Assembly: GCA_944989445.1 (NCBI GenBank)
Contig: CALYLW010000055.1
Location: 186,001-250,000 of the forward strand
DNA: 64,000 bases
Direction of reading: 5' to 3'
DNA from: Ampullaceana balthica
Lineage: Eukaryota > Mollusca > Gastropoda > Lymnaeidae
Shown: piece by piece, positions 18,037-29,606 of the stretch
Numbering within the stretch: the first letter of the stretch is position 1
Layout of the letters: the number at the start of each line of letters is the position of its first letter
Notes under the pieces: model-generated
The model's input: the letters and a program-made list of their open reading frames with translations, nothing else
What the model was told of the DNA's origin: nothing
Databases searched by the model: none
Made by a program: the position numbers and the translations under genes

Positions 18037-19671
18037 AAGAAAGACACAGACAGTCGGTCATATCTGTTCACACCAGGATCACCAACTCTCCACAACAAGC
18101 AAAGCAGGAAGTGAGCCAAGGAGTGATAATCCTTGACAGATGGCATGTTTCGACGAGTGCAAGTTCTTGGATTTCTCAAATGTAGCTAGTTTTCCCGTTG
18201 CTTCGAAAAGCATCGGTCCCTCTTAACATAAGTATAGAAATCAAAATGAAAATTGTATGTGGTTTAAATAAGGAGTGGTGATAAAAAGCTTGTAACTGAT
18301 CAGTCCATTTAATGTAGTGATGACGAGTCTTACTTGTGTACATATAACGAACCCACGTAAAATTTAATTGACTATCACTAACTGAACGATGTTAAATGAC
18401 ATCTATAAAAATGCACCAAGTAGTTACAATCTGAAACATCCCTCAACGTGTTTTCTGTTATGTGGGGGTAAGGTGAGGGGTGAGAATATTAGAAAATCCA
18501 ACTTTATTTCCATTTCCGGAACACAGGAGAAGGAAATGTTACGTGTGTGGTCACTCTAATCCTGAATTCTCAAACTCGTTAAAATATCGTGGAACACCTG
18601 TTGTTTGTTGACCATCGTACATCGGACCTGTTGTTTATTGGTCATCGGACATCGGACCTGTTGTTTATTGACCATCGTACATCGGGAAGATAAAACAAAA
18701 TAGTTTAGAAGACGCAATGTTTTAACAATTCAATATTCAATAAAACTGAATTTTTATGGGATTTACGCCTGTTTATCCGCTACCACTTCCCCGCCTCCAA
18801 GACATTTAAAGAATTTTAATGATGATTATGTTACGAGAAGATGACTGGAGATTGTGACTGGTACAAGGGATTATGGGGCAAGAGAAGGAGAATGTGGCAG
18901 GAAACGAGGGGTGTAATAAGAGAAAGTAGGTTATGGCAAGCACAAGTATGCTTTATTGGAATTCTCTTGAAAATATACGGGGTTATTGTATTTTAATGTC
19001 GCAATACAACGGTCTTGTCACTCAATATTAAAAAAAATGACTTGTTCTATATAAGAAAATGGCAATCAGTCACGTGACTGTTTGTCTAACGTTTATTCGA
19101 TACAATTATACGTTGTTTTTTTTTAAAAATGTAATCCCCTTAAATGCATTCAAAATGACACTATTTTTTTAAGACCGCGTCAATATTTTGCGTCTCGTGC
19201 CATCTTTATCTCGTACACGGGATTTGACACCCGTTAACATGGCGGACCTCCGGAAAAGCAGACGATAAATTGGGTCTCCATATTTTGGAAGTACTCACTC
19301 AGCTTATCTTGTGTCATAAAATGTGGATTCCTAAAGATAAGAAACAATCTTCATAATTAGTCGCTGGCCGCGTTAACTAAACATAAAATTTCCATCAACC
19401 ACTGATGTTCTCTTGAACATTGCTTTACGTTAACTATAACTAAGAAGGTTTCCTTTGTTTTATATCTTGTTGTAGTTAATTGTGAGGCGTTCTCAGAAAC
19501 TGACTAAAGAAGTAAGTTGGTCCTGCAAAAATCTGACATCTGTTTAATTTGCTTGACGAAATGCATGTTTAATAAAGCAGCCCTTGAAGTTACTTCTCAG
19601 AAGGACCCTTCCCCCCAACCCCCACCCCAAATAATTAACGAACGTATAAAACTCTGAAAAACATTAACCTT
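18037..19671. other. non-coding spacer with a small 30-bp repeat
   Basis: Mostly unique sequence. At about 18597-18687 there are three copies of a 30-bp unit containing ACCTGTTGTTTATTG and CATCGTACATCGG. No coding signal elsewhere. Confidence 0.55.
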
Positions 19672-20336
19672 AGCATATGACTCCATCATGAACCCTAGCA
19701 TATGACTCCATGAACCCTAGCATATGACTCCATGAACCCTAGCATATGACTCCATGAACCCTAGCATATGACTCCATGAACCCTAGCATATGACTCCATG
19801 AACCCTAGCATATGACCCCATGAACCCTAGCATATGACCCCATGAACCCTAACATATGACCCCATGAACCCTAGCATATGACTCCATGAACCCTAGCATA
19901 TGACCCCATGAACCCTAGCATATGACCCCATGAACCCTAACATATGACCCCATGAACCCTAGCATATGACTCCATGAACCCTAGCATATGACCCCATGAA
20001 CCCTAGCATATGACCCCATGAACCCTAACATATGACTCCATGAACCCTAACATATGACTCCATGAACCCTAGCATATGACCCCATGAACCCTAGCATATG
20101 ACCCCATGAACCCTAACATATGACCCCATGACCCTAGCATATGACTCCATCATGAACCCTAGCATATGACCCCATGAACCCTAGCATGTGGCCCCATGAA
20201 CCCTCGCATAGGACCCCTTGAACCCTAGCAGATGACCCAGTGAACCCTCGCATAAGACCCCATGAACCCTAGCATATGACCCATGAACCCTAGCATATGA
20301 ACCCATGAACCCTGGCATATGACCCCTTGAACCCGG
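19672..20336 (+). repeat. 22-bp minisatellite, about 30 copies
   Basis: Unit CATATGACTCCATGAACC plus CTAG. Copies vary between GACTCC and GACCCC and between CCCTAG and CCCTAA. The right edge (about 20180-20336) is more diverged. Every unit contains the NdeI-type palindrome CATATG, which is also an E-box-like CANNTG. The CCCTAA variant matches one animal telomere repeat by sequence but is never in tandem, so it is not a telomeric tract. Confidence 0.95.
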
Positions 20337-20535
20337 CCCATTAGCCCACGCATGTATTATAATAAGCTCGTTGGCCCAACGTTTAACACTAGAGATATGT
20401 TGGTTACAAACGGACGCCCGCAGATATTCGGTCAATAAAATCAAGTTTCTCTGTTTGCACATCCTATGGTAATTGGCCTCGACACAGAATATTTCTCGCC
20501 CGCCCTCAGCGCGCCAAACGATCTAGTGACCTCCC

Positions 20536-20868
20536 AGACTTGCAGTCTTATCCACTGATGTTCTTGGGACTTAAGACTTCACACGAAGTTAAAGCAGGGG
20601 TTCTCACAGACGTGTAGTCTTATCCACTGATGTACTTGGGACTTCATACGATGCCAAAGGAGTGGTTCTCACAGACGTGCAGTCTTATCCACTGATGTAC
20701 TTGGGACTTCACACGATGCCAAAGGAGTGGTTCTCACAAACGTGCAGTCTTATCCACTGATGTACTTGGGACTTCATACGATGCCAAAGGAGTGGTTCTC
20801 ACAAACGTGCAGTCTTATCCACTGATGTACTTGGGACTTCACACGATGCCAAAGGAGTGGTTCTCACA
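20536..20868 (+). repeat. about 65-bp tandem repeat, five copies
   Basis: Unit contains GTGCAGTCTTATCCACTG, ACTTGGGACTTCA and CCAAAGGAGTGGTTCTCAC. The first copy is the most diverged (CTTAAGACTTC and a longer middle), while the last three are nearly identical. Confidence 0.92.
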
Positions 20869-22327
20869 CCTCACGGCGTAACATCTCACATTAACTAAAA
20901 TAAATACAATTTATATCTTTTTTGTTTCCTGTACCCCTCATGCGTAAGTATTTTTTTATTGGGTCCTTATATCATTGAATATTTACCAATGTAAATTTCA
21001 TAATTTTACAATTTTATTTTTTTACTGCCGAAGGCTTTTATGCAAAAACATTGACATTTTTGTTTTGTAGTCATTGTAGTTTTCCATCCTGTTTATATTT
21101 CTTGAAATTTTTTCAAATTCCCTTCATTCTACGTGTAAAAATTATTAACCTAGAAATCCTTGGGATAATATTGAGACCAATTAAATTATACCAATAAAAT
21201 AGGGTCATCGGGTCATCGGGTCATCGGTTTATATTCTACAATGTCCAGACATTATAACTCCACAGTCAAAGCTTCCATCTGAAGGTCATCAAAATTATCC
21301 TGAAATAAAAGTGTGTATTTTTAATGACCTTGGATAAGGTGGGATTTGTGAGACAGTTGTGTGGTGGCCTTAATTCCTAAAATACAAAGGCGATATTTTT
21401 GGCCACTATAGAACTTTTTTTTAAATTAAAAATAAATAAATAAATAATTATATGTTTATTTTTAAAGAATGCAAAAAAACGACTGCCACACCCAGGGTAA
21501 AACTAACCTCATGGCCATTTCACAGACGAAAAATTAATCCCTGTCACTGTCACGATTTATACTGATCTTCACTTCATAATTTTTTCTCTTCGCTGTCATT
21601 TAAACAAAATGTTTTTAATGGTTTCATATTTATTTTTCCTTGATGCGAATTACAAAGTGGTTGTTTTCCGAAAATTCTCCACTCCTCTAGGAATCTGTTG
21701 TCAGTGACGCTAGTTAGCCGCCATGATGTACCTCGCAAAATGAGCGCCCTCAATTCGTGGCCTCGTGCATTAGCGAGATCAGTTTTGTTTACCCTGCGAG
21801 GATTGGAGGGCTCCGTTCATCACGGGTGGGTGTGAGTTTCACCTCCTATAACCCTCGTTATCTTCCGCTACACGGGCCCCACACGGGGCCCCCGGTAACT
21901 GTCACCGCTGCCAGGATTGGCATAAGACTGAATGAAATTGTTTACAAAAAAATATTTAAGGATGTTTATAAAAAAGTGGGAGTGACTTTGCCCGTTTATG
22001 TATGATCTTGACATCACCGTTAAAACAGAATGGGACTCATTCTGCTAATTTACCAAATCAATTAATGACTATCTTACACTACATGTTTCGACTTAAAGCT
22101 GTAGATTATTTTCGCTATTGTTAACAATAACATTTCTTTCTTCAAAATCCCATCTTTTACCCCTGGAACTGTGTGCTTTCTTATTTCCGCTCTGAAAATT
22201 TTCGAGTGGTGCAGATTTTATGCCGTGTTTTTAGTTACACAAATGTCAAAGATTAATTTTTTTAATAAGCCTTACATACAAATCGTAGTTCCGATGTAGG
22301 TGGGTAAATATTTTTGTTGGTTTTTGT
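20869..22327. other. non-coding spacer, no gene seen
   Basis: AT-rich. A GGGTCATC octamer is repeated three times near 21203-21228. Open frames such as 21757-22005 (82 codons) have no recognisable domain. Confidence 0.5.
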
Positions 22328-22486
22328 TTCTGATAAACATTTGTTTCTAATAAACATTTGTTTCTAATAAACATTTGTTTCTAATAAACATCTGTTTCTG
22401 ATAAACATTTGTTTCTAATAAACATCTGTTTCTAATAAACATCTGTTTCTGATAAACATTTGTTTCTGATAAACATTTGTTTCGGA
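22328..22486 (+). repeat. 17-bp minisatellite, about nine copies
   Basis: Unit TGTTTCTAATAAACATT with CTAATA/CTGATA and CATT/CATC variants. Each unit contains AATAAA or GATAAA on the plus strand, but no gene ends here, so these are not taken as poly(A) signals. Confidence 0.93.
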
Positions 22487-23489
22487 TATTTCGTTGGATT
22501 TCGAGCATGAATTATATTCTTATCTACACTAAGATTTGTTTTTTATATTTGTGAAATTGCTTCAAATGATACAACATCTACTTGCTTATGAATGTGGAAA
22601 TTCAAAATTTAAAAGCTTTAAGAATGTGACGCCTATGTTATACTGTAGGTTCAAAAATAAAGATTCTGAACTTTTCTTCCTCCAATAGTTTACTAAAGTT
22701 TACTCTGTAATCTCTTCTTTGAGTTCGGATGCCCATCCTATAAAACGTACAGAAACCCGAGTGTATGCCCTTCTAATCTCCTTTTCAACCACTGACATAC
22801 TTGAATTAACTACCGTTAACAAAAGAAAAAAAGAAAAGAAAACAAAAAAAACACCACACAAAATGTCCATTTGTAGCAAGCTCATCTTGACAAAACACAA
22901 CAATCTCAACTCTAATGTTCCCCCACACCCACCCCACACCCCAACACACCGTCCCACACAGACAGTCATGCCAGCAACGAACTCAACCAGTGGGAACGAC
23001 ATTGCATCTAGACTTATTACGCGTCTAAGTTACCCAACGACTTCCTTTCTGGCAACCCAATTCTTGGAAGTTTTTAAACGTCCGTGTCAGAAAATCGTCT
23101 GCATTCCGAATGCACACATGCCAACAGAGCTTGGGTTCGTTTGTTGTGGGGGTGGGGTGGGGTGGGGGCTGCTGACCCGTGAGACGAACATCCGGATATA
23201 GCCAGTGGCGGGAAAGGATTTATTTCAGAAACCGTATTTGAAATGGAAACTTATCAGTCAGTGGGAACAAAACAAGAATAACAACAACAAAAAAAAAGAA
23301 AAGAAAAAAAAACACAAAATACAAAACATAAAAAAACAACATTATATTGTAGGTCTATCACGTTTTAAATACATGTATATTTATTTGTTTATATTTTTCG
23401 TTAATTATTATCCGAATCAAATGCAAGGGCTATTTTATAAAAATAAATGCTTTAAATTATTTTTATTATTTAATTATTTCAATGTTAAA
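22487..23489. other. non-coding spacer, no gene seen
   Basis: A 160-codon plus-strand frame (22719-23201) and a 100-codon minus-strand frame overlap here. Both run through A-rich and C-rich low-complexity DNA (22815-22860 and 22920-22960) and show no domain. I do not call them genes. Confidence 0.5.
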
Positions 23490-23705
23490 ATAGCGAAGTC
23501 AATAGTGCGCTCGGCTCACAAGCTGAGGGGCGTGGGATCGAGCCCACGTTAAAGCCACTATAAAAATGTTGATGAATGTCTAACGCTGAGAAAGTCATCC
23601 GCTGACCTGGAGAGGGATGGGTGCCGCCTAGGTCTACCAAGCCCGAGAATGTTCTATTGGAAACATTAGAATCCCCTACGACCACAAAAAGAGGTTATGG
23701 GACTA
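23490..23705 (+). mobile_element. tRNA-related SINE
   Basis: The segment 23531-23548 folds as a T-arm-like hairpin (CGTGGG and CCCACG around ATCGAG), and its GGATCGAGCCC resembles the RNA polymerase III B box. Upstream, CTCGGCTCACAAGCTGAG at 23510-23527 can form an anticodon-arm-like stem with one G-U pair, preceded by an A-box-like AATAGTGCGC. A non-tRNA body with CTACCAAGCCCGAG and ATTAGAATCCCC follows, to about 23705. The T-loop is one base short of a real tRNA and no acceptor stem is evident, so this is a SINE head rather than a functional tRNA gene. The boundaries are approximate. Confidence 0.6.
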
Positions 23706-24089
23706 AACCAACATGTTAAAGGGAGTTTCATTTAAATCTTGATTACAATTCACGCTTCCTCTAATTTTGATTGCTACGAAATGTCAATGGCAGGTTTGTA
23801 GTTTATTGATCAATCCACAAACTAGCTGATGACATCACAAGACCAAGCAGTCTATCCAAATATTTGATTTGTGTAGGAGCTAACATCTAGATTTTTACAA
23901 ATTTTGAATGCATGCTAAGACTTTTTGGAAATTATTAAATGTGTTACGGATCATAAGAATTATATTGGGAAATATTTGAAATCCTGTTGCCATGTGTTGT
24001 CATCATTCTAATATTTACAACATTTACTTCATACCTTACCCTTGTGACGTGGTTATTATCCATTACAGTTTATATATCACATACAACTG

Positions 24090-24260
24090 ACTAGGACAGT
24101 TGAATTGGACAGTTATCTTGGACAGTTTGTTGACTTGGAGAATTTATATGGGCAGTTGACTTGGGCACGTGCAGTTGACTGGGGAACGTGCAGTTGACTT
24201 GGGCACGTGCAGTTGACTTGGAAAGTTAAATTGGACGGTTGACTTGTGCAGTTGACTTAA
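24090..24260 (+). repeat. degenerate 12-24-bp repeat around CAGTTGACTTGG
   Basis: About nine partial copies of CAGTTGACTTGG. Several are joined with GCACGTG, which gives CACGTG motifs at irregular spacing. Confidence 0.75.
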
Positions 24261-24544
24261 GCTGAAACAAACAAAATAGCAAACGTTTGCCTCATTTTCC
24301 CCCTACCAAATGGAAATTTGAACCAATTGACGCCCCTGATTCGCAACACCAAAACTCCCAAACGCGAGCTATTGCGGTTTTCGAACATATTCCTAAAACT
24401 CCAGGGTGGTTCCCAGACCTCCCTCCAGCAAAAACACATGTTTTAATTTTGGGCGCTCATTAGCACCCTAACTCGAAATAGGGGCGCTTCGGTTAACTCA
24501 TCTCTCTCTCTCTCTATCTATGGCATCCATCACGCTTTTGAAAA

Positions 24545-24625
24545 GCCCATGAATACTGCCGAGGCGTGGTGGCCATGAATACTGCCGAGGCGTGGTGGCC
24601 ATGAATGCTGCCGAGGCGTGGTGGT
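24545..24625 (+). repeat. 26-bp repeat, three copies
   Basis: Three nearly identical copies of a unit containing CATGAATACTGCCGAGG followed by CGTGGTGG. Confidence 0.9.
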
Positions 24626-24719
24626 AATGATATATTTATAACTCGCGGTTTCGAAATATTTTTTTTTGTTAAACAAGTGTTTCCTGCGGGTTACCACACT
24701 CGAGCAGGCTCGCACTTTC

Positions 24720-25030
24720 CCTCATTTATATAGATTGCAAGTAAATCGCGAGTAGGGTTTCCCGCTCGTGTACATTGTCATACAATATGTAATGACAGCA
24801 GGCTGATTTATTATTCCCTGCCGTACAACTCGCCCAGGCCATTAAATCAAAAATGCCTTGTCCAAATCGCCGACACTTGACAGGATTCCCTGCAAGCAGA
24901 CGATTAATTATTCTGAAAAAATGGGATTGCCCGAAACGGCGCCATTTTTTTTTCTATTCGCATGCGATTAATTGAAATAACCGCACGCTGGCTCGCGTGA
25001 ATTTGACTGAGTCCACGAGAGAAGCTGGTC
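24720..25030. other. unique, CpG-containing non-coding block with TAAT motifs
   Basis: Non-repetitive block that stands out from its AT-rich surroundings. It contains GATTAATTATT near 24902, a GCATGCGATTAATTGAAAT segment near 24960, and an ACGGCGCCATTTTT segment. TAAT cores are typical homeodomain contacts. No open frame of note. A conserved regulatory element is possible but not shown by one sequence. Confidence 0.3.
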
Positions 25031-25099
25031 AACATGGAATAAATTCGTGTGATAAGTCGTGGCAAAAGTTAACACAACAAAATACATATTCATAATGCG

Positions 25100-25370
25100 T
25101 CTCCACTTATTCTAACCTTGTTCTATGGTTTTTGCTTTGTGTCAACTTCTGTTCTAGCTTTGATCTATGGCGTGTATTCTTGTCTATAAAGTATCTTATC
25201 CTCACCTTGTTCTATGGTTATGTTTTGGTCTCCACACTTGTTCTAAACTTGTTATAAGACGTATGTTTTTGTCTATACAGTACTCCAATTGTGACCCTGT
25301 TAATTTGTTTATATGTTGGCTACTCTTATTTTAATCTTGTTATATGATCTTATCTTTAGTCTGGTACATG
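25100..25370 (+). repeat. degenerate tandem repeat around CTTGTTCTATGG
   Basis: Four or five diverged copies with landmarks CTTGTTCTATGG, TTTTTGTCTATA and similar, at about 60-bp spacing. It is strongly decayed compared with the other arrays. Confidence 0.5.
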
Positions 25371-26101
25371 TTTCTAATTAGATGGAATGGTGTCCGATAA
25401 ACTTTCATGGTATCAAACTTATAGTATAGTAATTTTTTAATTTTTGGTTGTTGTTTTTTTACACTCAAACCACAGAAGAGAAAAAGAGCTTAACACAAAT
25501 TTAATCCATGCAGTCACTGACACCAAGAATCCATTCGTCCTCTTTATGGCAATCGGCTCAGTTTTATTGTTTGGGTTGTTGGTGTTTCGTTGTTTAAATT
25601 TTGTCGTGCCCTTATTTTCAAAATTTATTTTATTTTTATTTCTTTTTTTTTATTTAAGTGGGGAAGGTTGTGAGACAACGTTTAGCATCTATCGGGCTAC
25701 ATCTGCATGCATGCCATGTACACAGCACATGATTTCTTTAAGCAAACATCTCAAAGTATACTGGGAATCTTCCTCGCCCCCCCCCCTCTCATAGCACTAT
25801 TAGGCTCGTGCTTACAATACACAGATTACCATCTCATAACAATTAGTAGTTGTTGGATTTTCTGCTGTTAGTGTTGTTGTTGTTGTTGTTCATTTCACGC
25901 GATGATGTGAAGTGTCCCTAACACAAGTGAAGTACAACCAGTGTGCTAGAAACTTAGGTCTTGGGTCTTAATGAACTTCCTCAAAGTCTATAGGTTAAAC
26001 ACAGCTTTTGTGCTTGTCCCGGTGAGCGGATGACAAATTGTCCCGGTGAGCGAAAGTAAAATTTTCCAGGAGAAGTGAAACTGTATTCCATTATATATAT
26101 G
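25371..26101. other. non-coding spacer, no gene seen
   Basis: A 116-codon plus-strand frame at 25444-25794 has a hydrophobic middle (T-rich DNA) but no recognisable domain or splice context. A GTT microsatellite lies at about 25870-25890, and a duplicated GTCCCGGTGAGCG at 26016-26053. Confidence 0.45.
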
Positions 26102-27108
26102 TTAGGGCTGTTATAGATTAATTTAAATTTAATCGTTAACTTTTGAAAAATTATAGATTAATTAATCGATAATTTCGATTAAAGCCAAAAATAGAAATTT
26201 ATGACGTCATTAAACTGAATATTTCTCACGGACATTGAAAATTAAGAATATTTTGAACTAAATTTTATGACAATGTGTTGATACTTGATCGGATGTTTGT
26301 GCTGAAGGTGGTACGTCAGCGATGTATTTGATCCTTTAAAAGAGAATTGTTTATGGCAGTGAACACAGTAAACGTTTTCACCATCTTCGACTTTGCCATC
26401 AGCAGTTAGCTTAAAAATAAAATTTTTGCTCAACTTTCTAGTTATATGTTTAAATTTAACTTCGATGATGCTGTCAGCCATTTTTTAGTTGACGTCTGCC
26501 GGTCCACATACAGTAATAAAATAAATTATAATATTACGCGGGTGAAGTTTGTACGTACAAAAATATATAAATTATTATTAAAGAGCAACAAAGCCCGTCC
26601 AAGGACGTTCCGCCACCGTTCGGTGGCATGTTGTAACTCCCCTCCAACAGCCGTCTCGACCAGCATTACATGTGCATCGCGTCAAAAATACTATTCATTA
26701 TAGCTAAAATAAATAACTCGTAAAAACAGAGCATTTTGCTATAAATCTAAACGCGCATAACTCAAAATAAAGTCTTGGAAGAAATACTGCACCAAAAATA
26801 ACTCGTTTTGAGTCCGCGTAAATGGCGTAAACGTATTCAATATGATCGGCTGTAGGAGTCATATGTGTTTGAGTAACCAATTGGTAATCGCTATAGATGA
26901 CCGGAGATAACGGACAGAAAGGACAGAAACTTGCCTTTTCTTATATAGGATTATTAATAATTAATTATTTATTAATTTTAAAAAATTTAAAATATTATAA
27001 ATATGTTCTTTAATTTTGATCAAATTTTTATCGATAAAAATAATTTTAATCGATAAATTTTTTTTAACGATTAATCGAGAAATTAATCATTAATTACCGC
27101 AGCCCTAA
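26102..27108 (-). mobile_element. internally deleted hAT-type DNA transposon
   Basis: The ends are TTAGGGCTG at 26102-26110 and CAGCCCTAA at 27100-27108, which are exact inverted repeats. They continue into AT-rich subterminal DNA full of ATTAATCGATTAAT-like motifs on both sides. TAGGGCTG termini with such subterminal motifs are characteristic of animal hAT elements. At 1007 bp it is too short for a full transposase (normally 600 or more residues). It keeps only a BED zinc-finger frame (26242-26481). I cannot see a clean 8-bp target-site duplication; both flanks are AT repeats. A perfect 16-bp palindrome, GCCACCG-TT-CGGTGGC, lies at 26612-26627. Confidence 0.8.
26242..26481 (-). pseudogene. 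BED zinc-finger remnant of a hAT transposase (79 residues)
   Basis: The frame starts at a Met and reads MADSIIEVKF at the N-terminus. It holds one BED-type finger: C39-x2-C42, then H58-x4-H63, with the typical NTSLTYHLQHKHP C-terminal helix. In hAT transposases the BED finger is N-terminal and binds the element's ends in the nucleus. Here the frame stops 16 residues after the finger. The RNase H-like catalytic core and the hAT dimerisation region are missing, so it cannot transpose on its own. If expressed, a DNA-binding-only peptide could compete with a full transposase, but that is inference. It lies inside matching TIRs, which fixes its origin as a transposon and not a host ZBED gene. Confidence 0.75.
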
Positions 27109-28715
27109 TGCCTAATATATATATAAGTTTTGAAAGTCCCCAAAAATTTCGTAATAATATTTGATGATTTAAAATCTACGTAGGACTTAAAGAGTTTCAT
27201 TTATTTTATTGAAGAACCGTAGGTAAATTCAAAAATTTTAATCTCGTGTCATCCATCAACTGCAGATAAGTTAACGTACTTCTTGCTGTTTATGGATATT
27301 CCCTGAGGAAGACTTTTCCGCGGATACTTTCGTTGTTTTGTAGCGTCTTTTTCAGTCTTACCCATACCTTATTGAATAACATTTCCCCCCTGCTCTATAT
27401 CATCTTATCATGAGTAGCGGCAATGTATATCGAATGGAAGTATCGTCAAATTAAAGTATCCGATTCCTGCTTCAGCCTGCCCTGATGGTGGAAACCTTTC
27501 CGAAAACTCTGGTGCCCCTGAAAAAACCAATTGTTTATTTTCTGACATTAACTACGCCAACACTGAATGGAGATCCAGTTTCGCTGGCTGTCATTGCTTC
27601 CCCGCTTTGACGACAAATTAACCAAATAAACGCATTCCACCCTTTTTTAAAGACTCCTCCCTCCTCTCATTTACAATTTCGCCCTCGTCTATTCCTCCAC
27701 TTTCAATGTGTAACGTTTAGATACACCCCCCCCCCAACCCACACACACATGAAGACCAACTCTTTTTTCGATTCTCTCCCCCCTTTCCTGAGCTTCTTCC
27801 TCCCCCCCCCCGCCCCACCTCCCCCCTTACCCGACTCTCCTTTCTCTCCTGTCGTTGTTTGTCTAAAACGATTTCTCCCTCGTTTCAATCTCGGCGAGAA
27901 GTTATCGAAACGTTCCCAAGATGAGTGGCAGTGATAACTCGGCGAGGGTGGGGGAGGGGGGCTGTGAGGTGTCGTGTATCCGAGCTGTGGGCTCATCTTT
28001 CGTGTCACAGCTGAGCCAGGTTTTTATGTGTCGGAGAACCTGCCAGATTGAGACGTCTCGACTTGTGCTAATGGCAGAGATGTGGAGTCGTTGCCGGAGT
28101 CGCAAACACTTTCCCGAAAATTAGAAATTTAGAAAACACATGTGATAAAAATATATATCAGAAATGTGTTTTTCATTGATCTTTTACACGTGTATAAGAG
28201 TTCGAGTCTAGACTGCCATCACACGCCACACTGTTGGAGCTTGACTCTTGAAGTCTTGGCTGTGCGGCTTTCTTTGAATCGTCTTTTATCATTACTAGAA
28301 TGTCACTGTTGCAGAAATCAACAAATGCCAGCTGATTTTGATTCAGGGCAAGCGGGGAAAATCTCCATGTTGCATCCATCTTATGCAAACCAATTTTGTT
28401 ATTGTTATTGTAGTTGTTTAGCATGCTGGTCAATGGAATAATACAAATAAAGATGTTTCTAGAAAAGACCAGAAGATCCAACGTTAATTAAAAAAAGGAT
28501 AAACTAAGAGCCCCCCCTAAGTACATTGTGGGAGCTCCCCCTTCCATACAAGGGTATATGAGTGTATCTCTTATGATAGACAACTCACACGCTGCACAGA
28601 TGAAAAAACTCGACAGGGTTGGGTAATCAAATAGGATTTCACAAGGTTAAGTCATATGCGTTTATTATAACTTTTTATTATTATTTAAACGAGTAGTCTT
28701 ACAGGGCTCTGCTCT
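27109..28715. other. non-coding spacer, no gene seen
   Basis: C-rich and T/C-rich low-complexity DNA at 27720-27870, then unique sequence. Frames at 27703-28124 and 28142-28481 overlap on both strands and lack domains. Confidence 0.45.
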
Positions 28716-29606
28716 ATTGTGTATTTCAATGTGTATTTCAATGTGTATTTCAATGTGTATTTCAATGTGTATTTCAATGTGTATTTCAATGTGTATTTCA
28801 ATGTGTATTTCAATGTGTATTTCAATGTGTATTTCAATGTGTATTTCAATGTGTATTTCAATGTGTATTTCAATGTGTATTTCAATGTGTATTTCAATGT
28901 GTATTTCAATGTGTATTTCAATGTGTATTTCAATGTGTATTTCAATGTGTATTTCAATGTGTATTTCAATGTGTATTTCAATGTGTATTTCAATGTGTAT
29001 TTCAATGTGTATTTCAATGTGTATTTCAATGTGTATTTCAATGTGTATTTCAATGTGTATTTCAATGTGTATTTCAATGTGTATTTCAATGTGTATTTCA
29101 ATGTGTATTTCAATGTGTATTTCAATGTGTATTTCAATGTGTATTTCAATGTGTATTTCAATGTGTATTTCAATGTGTATTTCAATGTGTATTTCAATGT
29201 GTATTTCAATGTGTATTTCAATGTGTATTTCAATGTGTATTTCAATGTGTATTTCAATGTGTATTTCAATGTGTATTTCAATGTGTATTTCAATGTGTAT
29301 TTCAATGTGTATTTCAATGTGTATTTCAATGTGTATTTCAATGTGTATTTCAATGTGTATTTCAATGTGTATTTCAATGTGTATTTCAATGTGTATTTCA
29401 ATGTGTATTTCAATGTGTATTTCAATGTGTATTTCAATGTGTATTTCAATGTGTATTTCAATGTGTATTTCAATGTGTATTTCAATGTGTATTTCAATGT
29501 GTATTTCAATGTGTATTTCAATGTGTATTTCAATGTGTATTTCAATGTGTATTTCAATGTGTATTTCAATGTGTATTTCAATGTGTATTTCAATGTGTAT
29601 TTCAAT
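28716..29606 (+). repeat. 12-bp satellite, about 74 identical copies
   Basis: Unit GTGTATTTCAAT. Every unit from 28720 to 29600 appears identical, with no substitution seen over about 890 bp. Four long frames (two per strand) are open with four-residue repeats (MCIS, YFNV, IHIE, LKYT) because the unit length is a multiple of three. None has coding character. Confidence 0.97.

Noticed and set aside
16039..18136. Candidate repeat proteins of 150-400 residues, including a Cys-rich one on the minus strand.
   Set aside because: Open in several frames on both strands with 45-bp periodicity. No signal peptide, splice sites or non-repeat domain.
19672..20336. Telomeric repeat tract (CCCTAA).
   Set aside because: CCCTAA occurs once per some 22-bp units and never in tandem.
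7685..20336. CRISPR-like array.
   Set aside because: Units are contiguous tandem repeats without unique spacers, and the context is a eukaryotic genome with no cas genes.
22328..22486. Cluster of poly(A) signals (AATAAA).
   Set aside because: The hexamers are part of the 17-bp repeat unit and no upstream coding region ends there.
22719..23201. 160-codon frame as a gene.
   Set aside because: Runs through A-rich and C-rich low-complexity DNA, overlaps a 100-codon frame on the other strand, and has no recognisable domain or splice support.
23490..23560. Functional tRNA gene.
   Set aside because: T-loop is one base short, the anticodon-like loop has the wrong size, and no acceptor stem is seen. 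It fits a SINE head.
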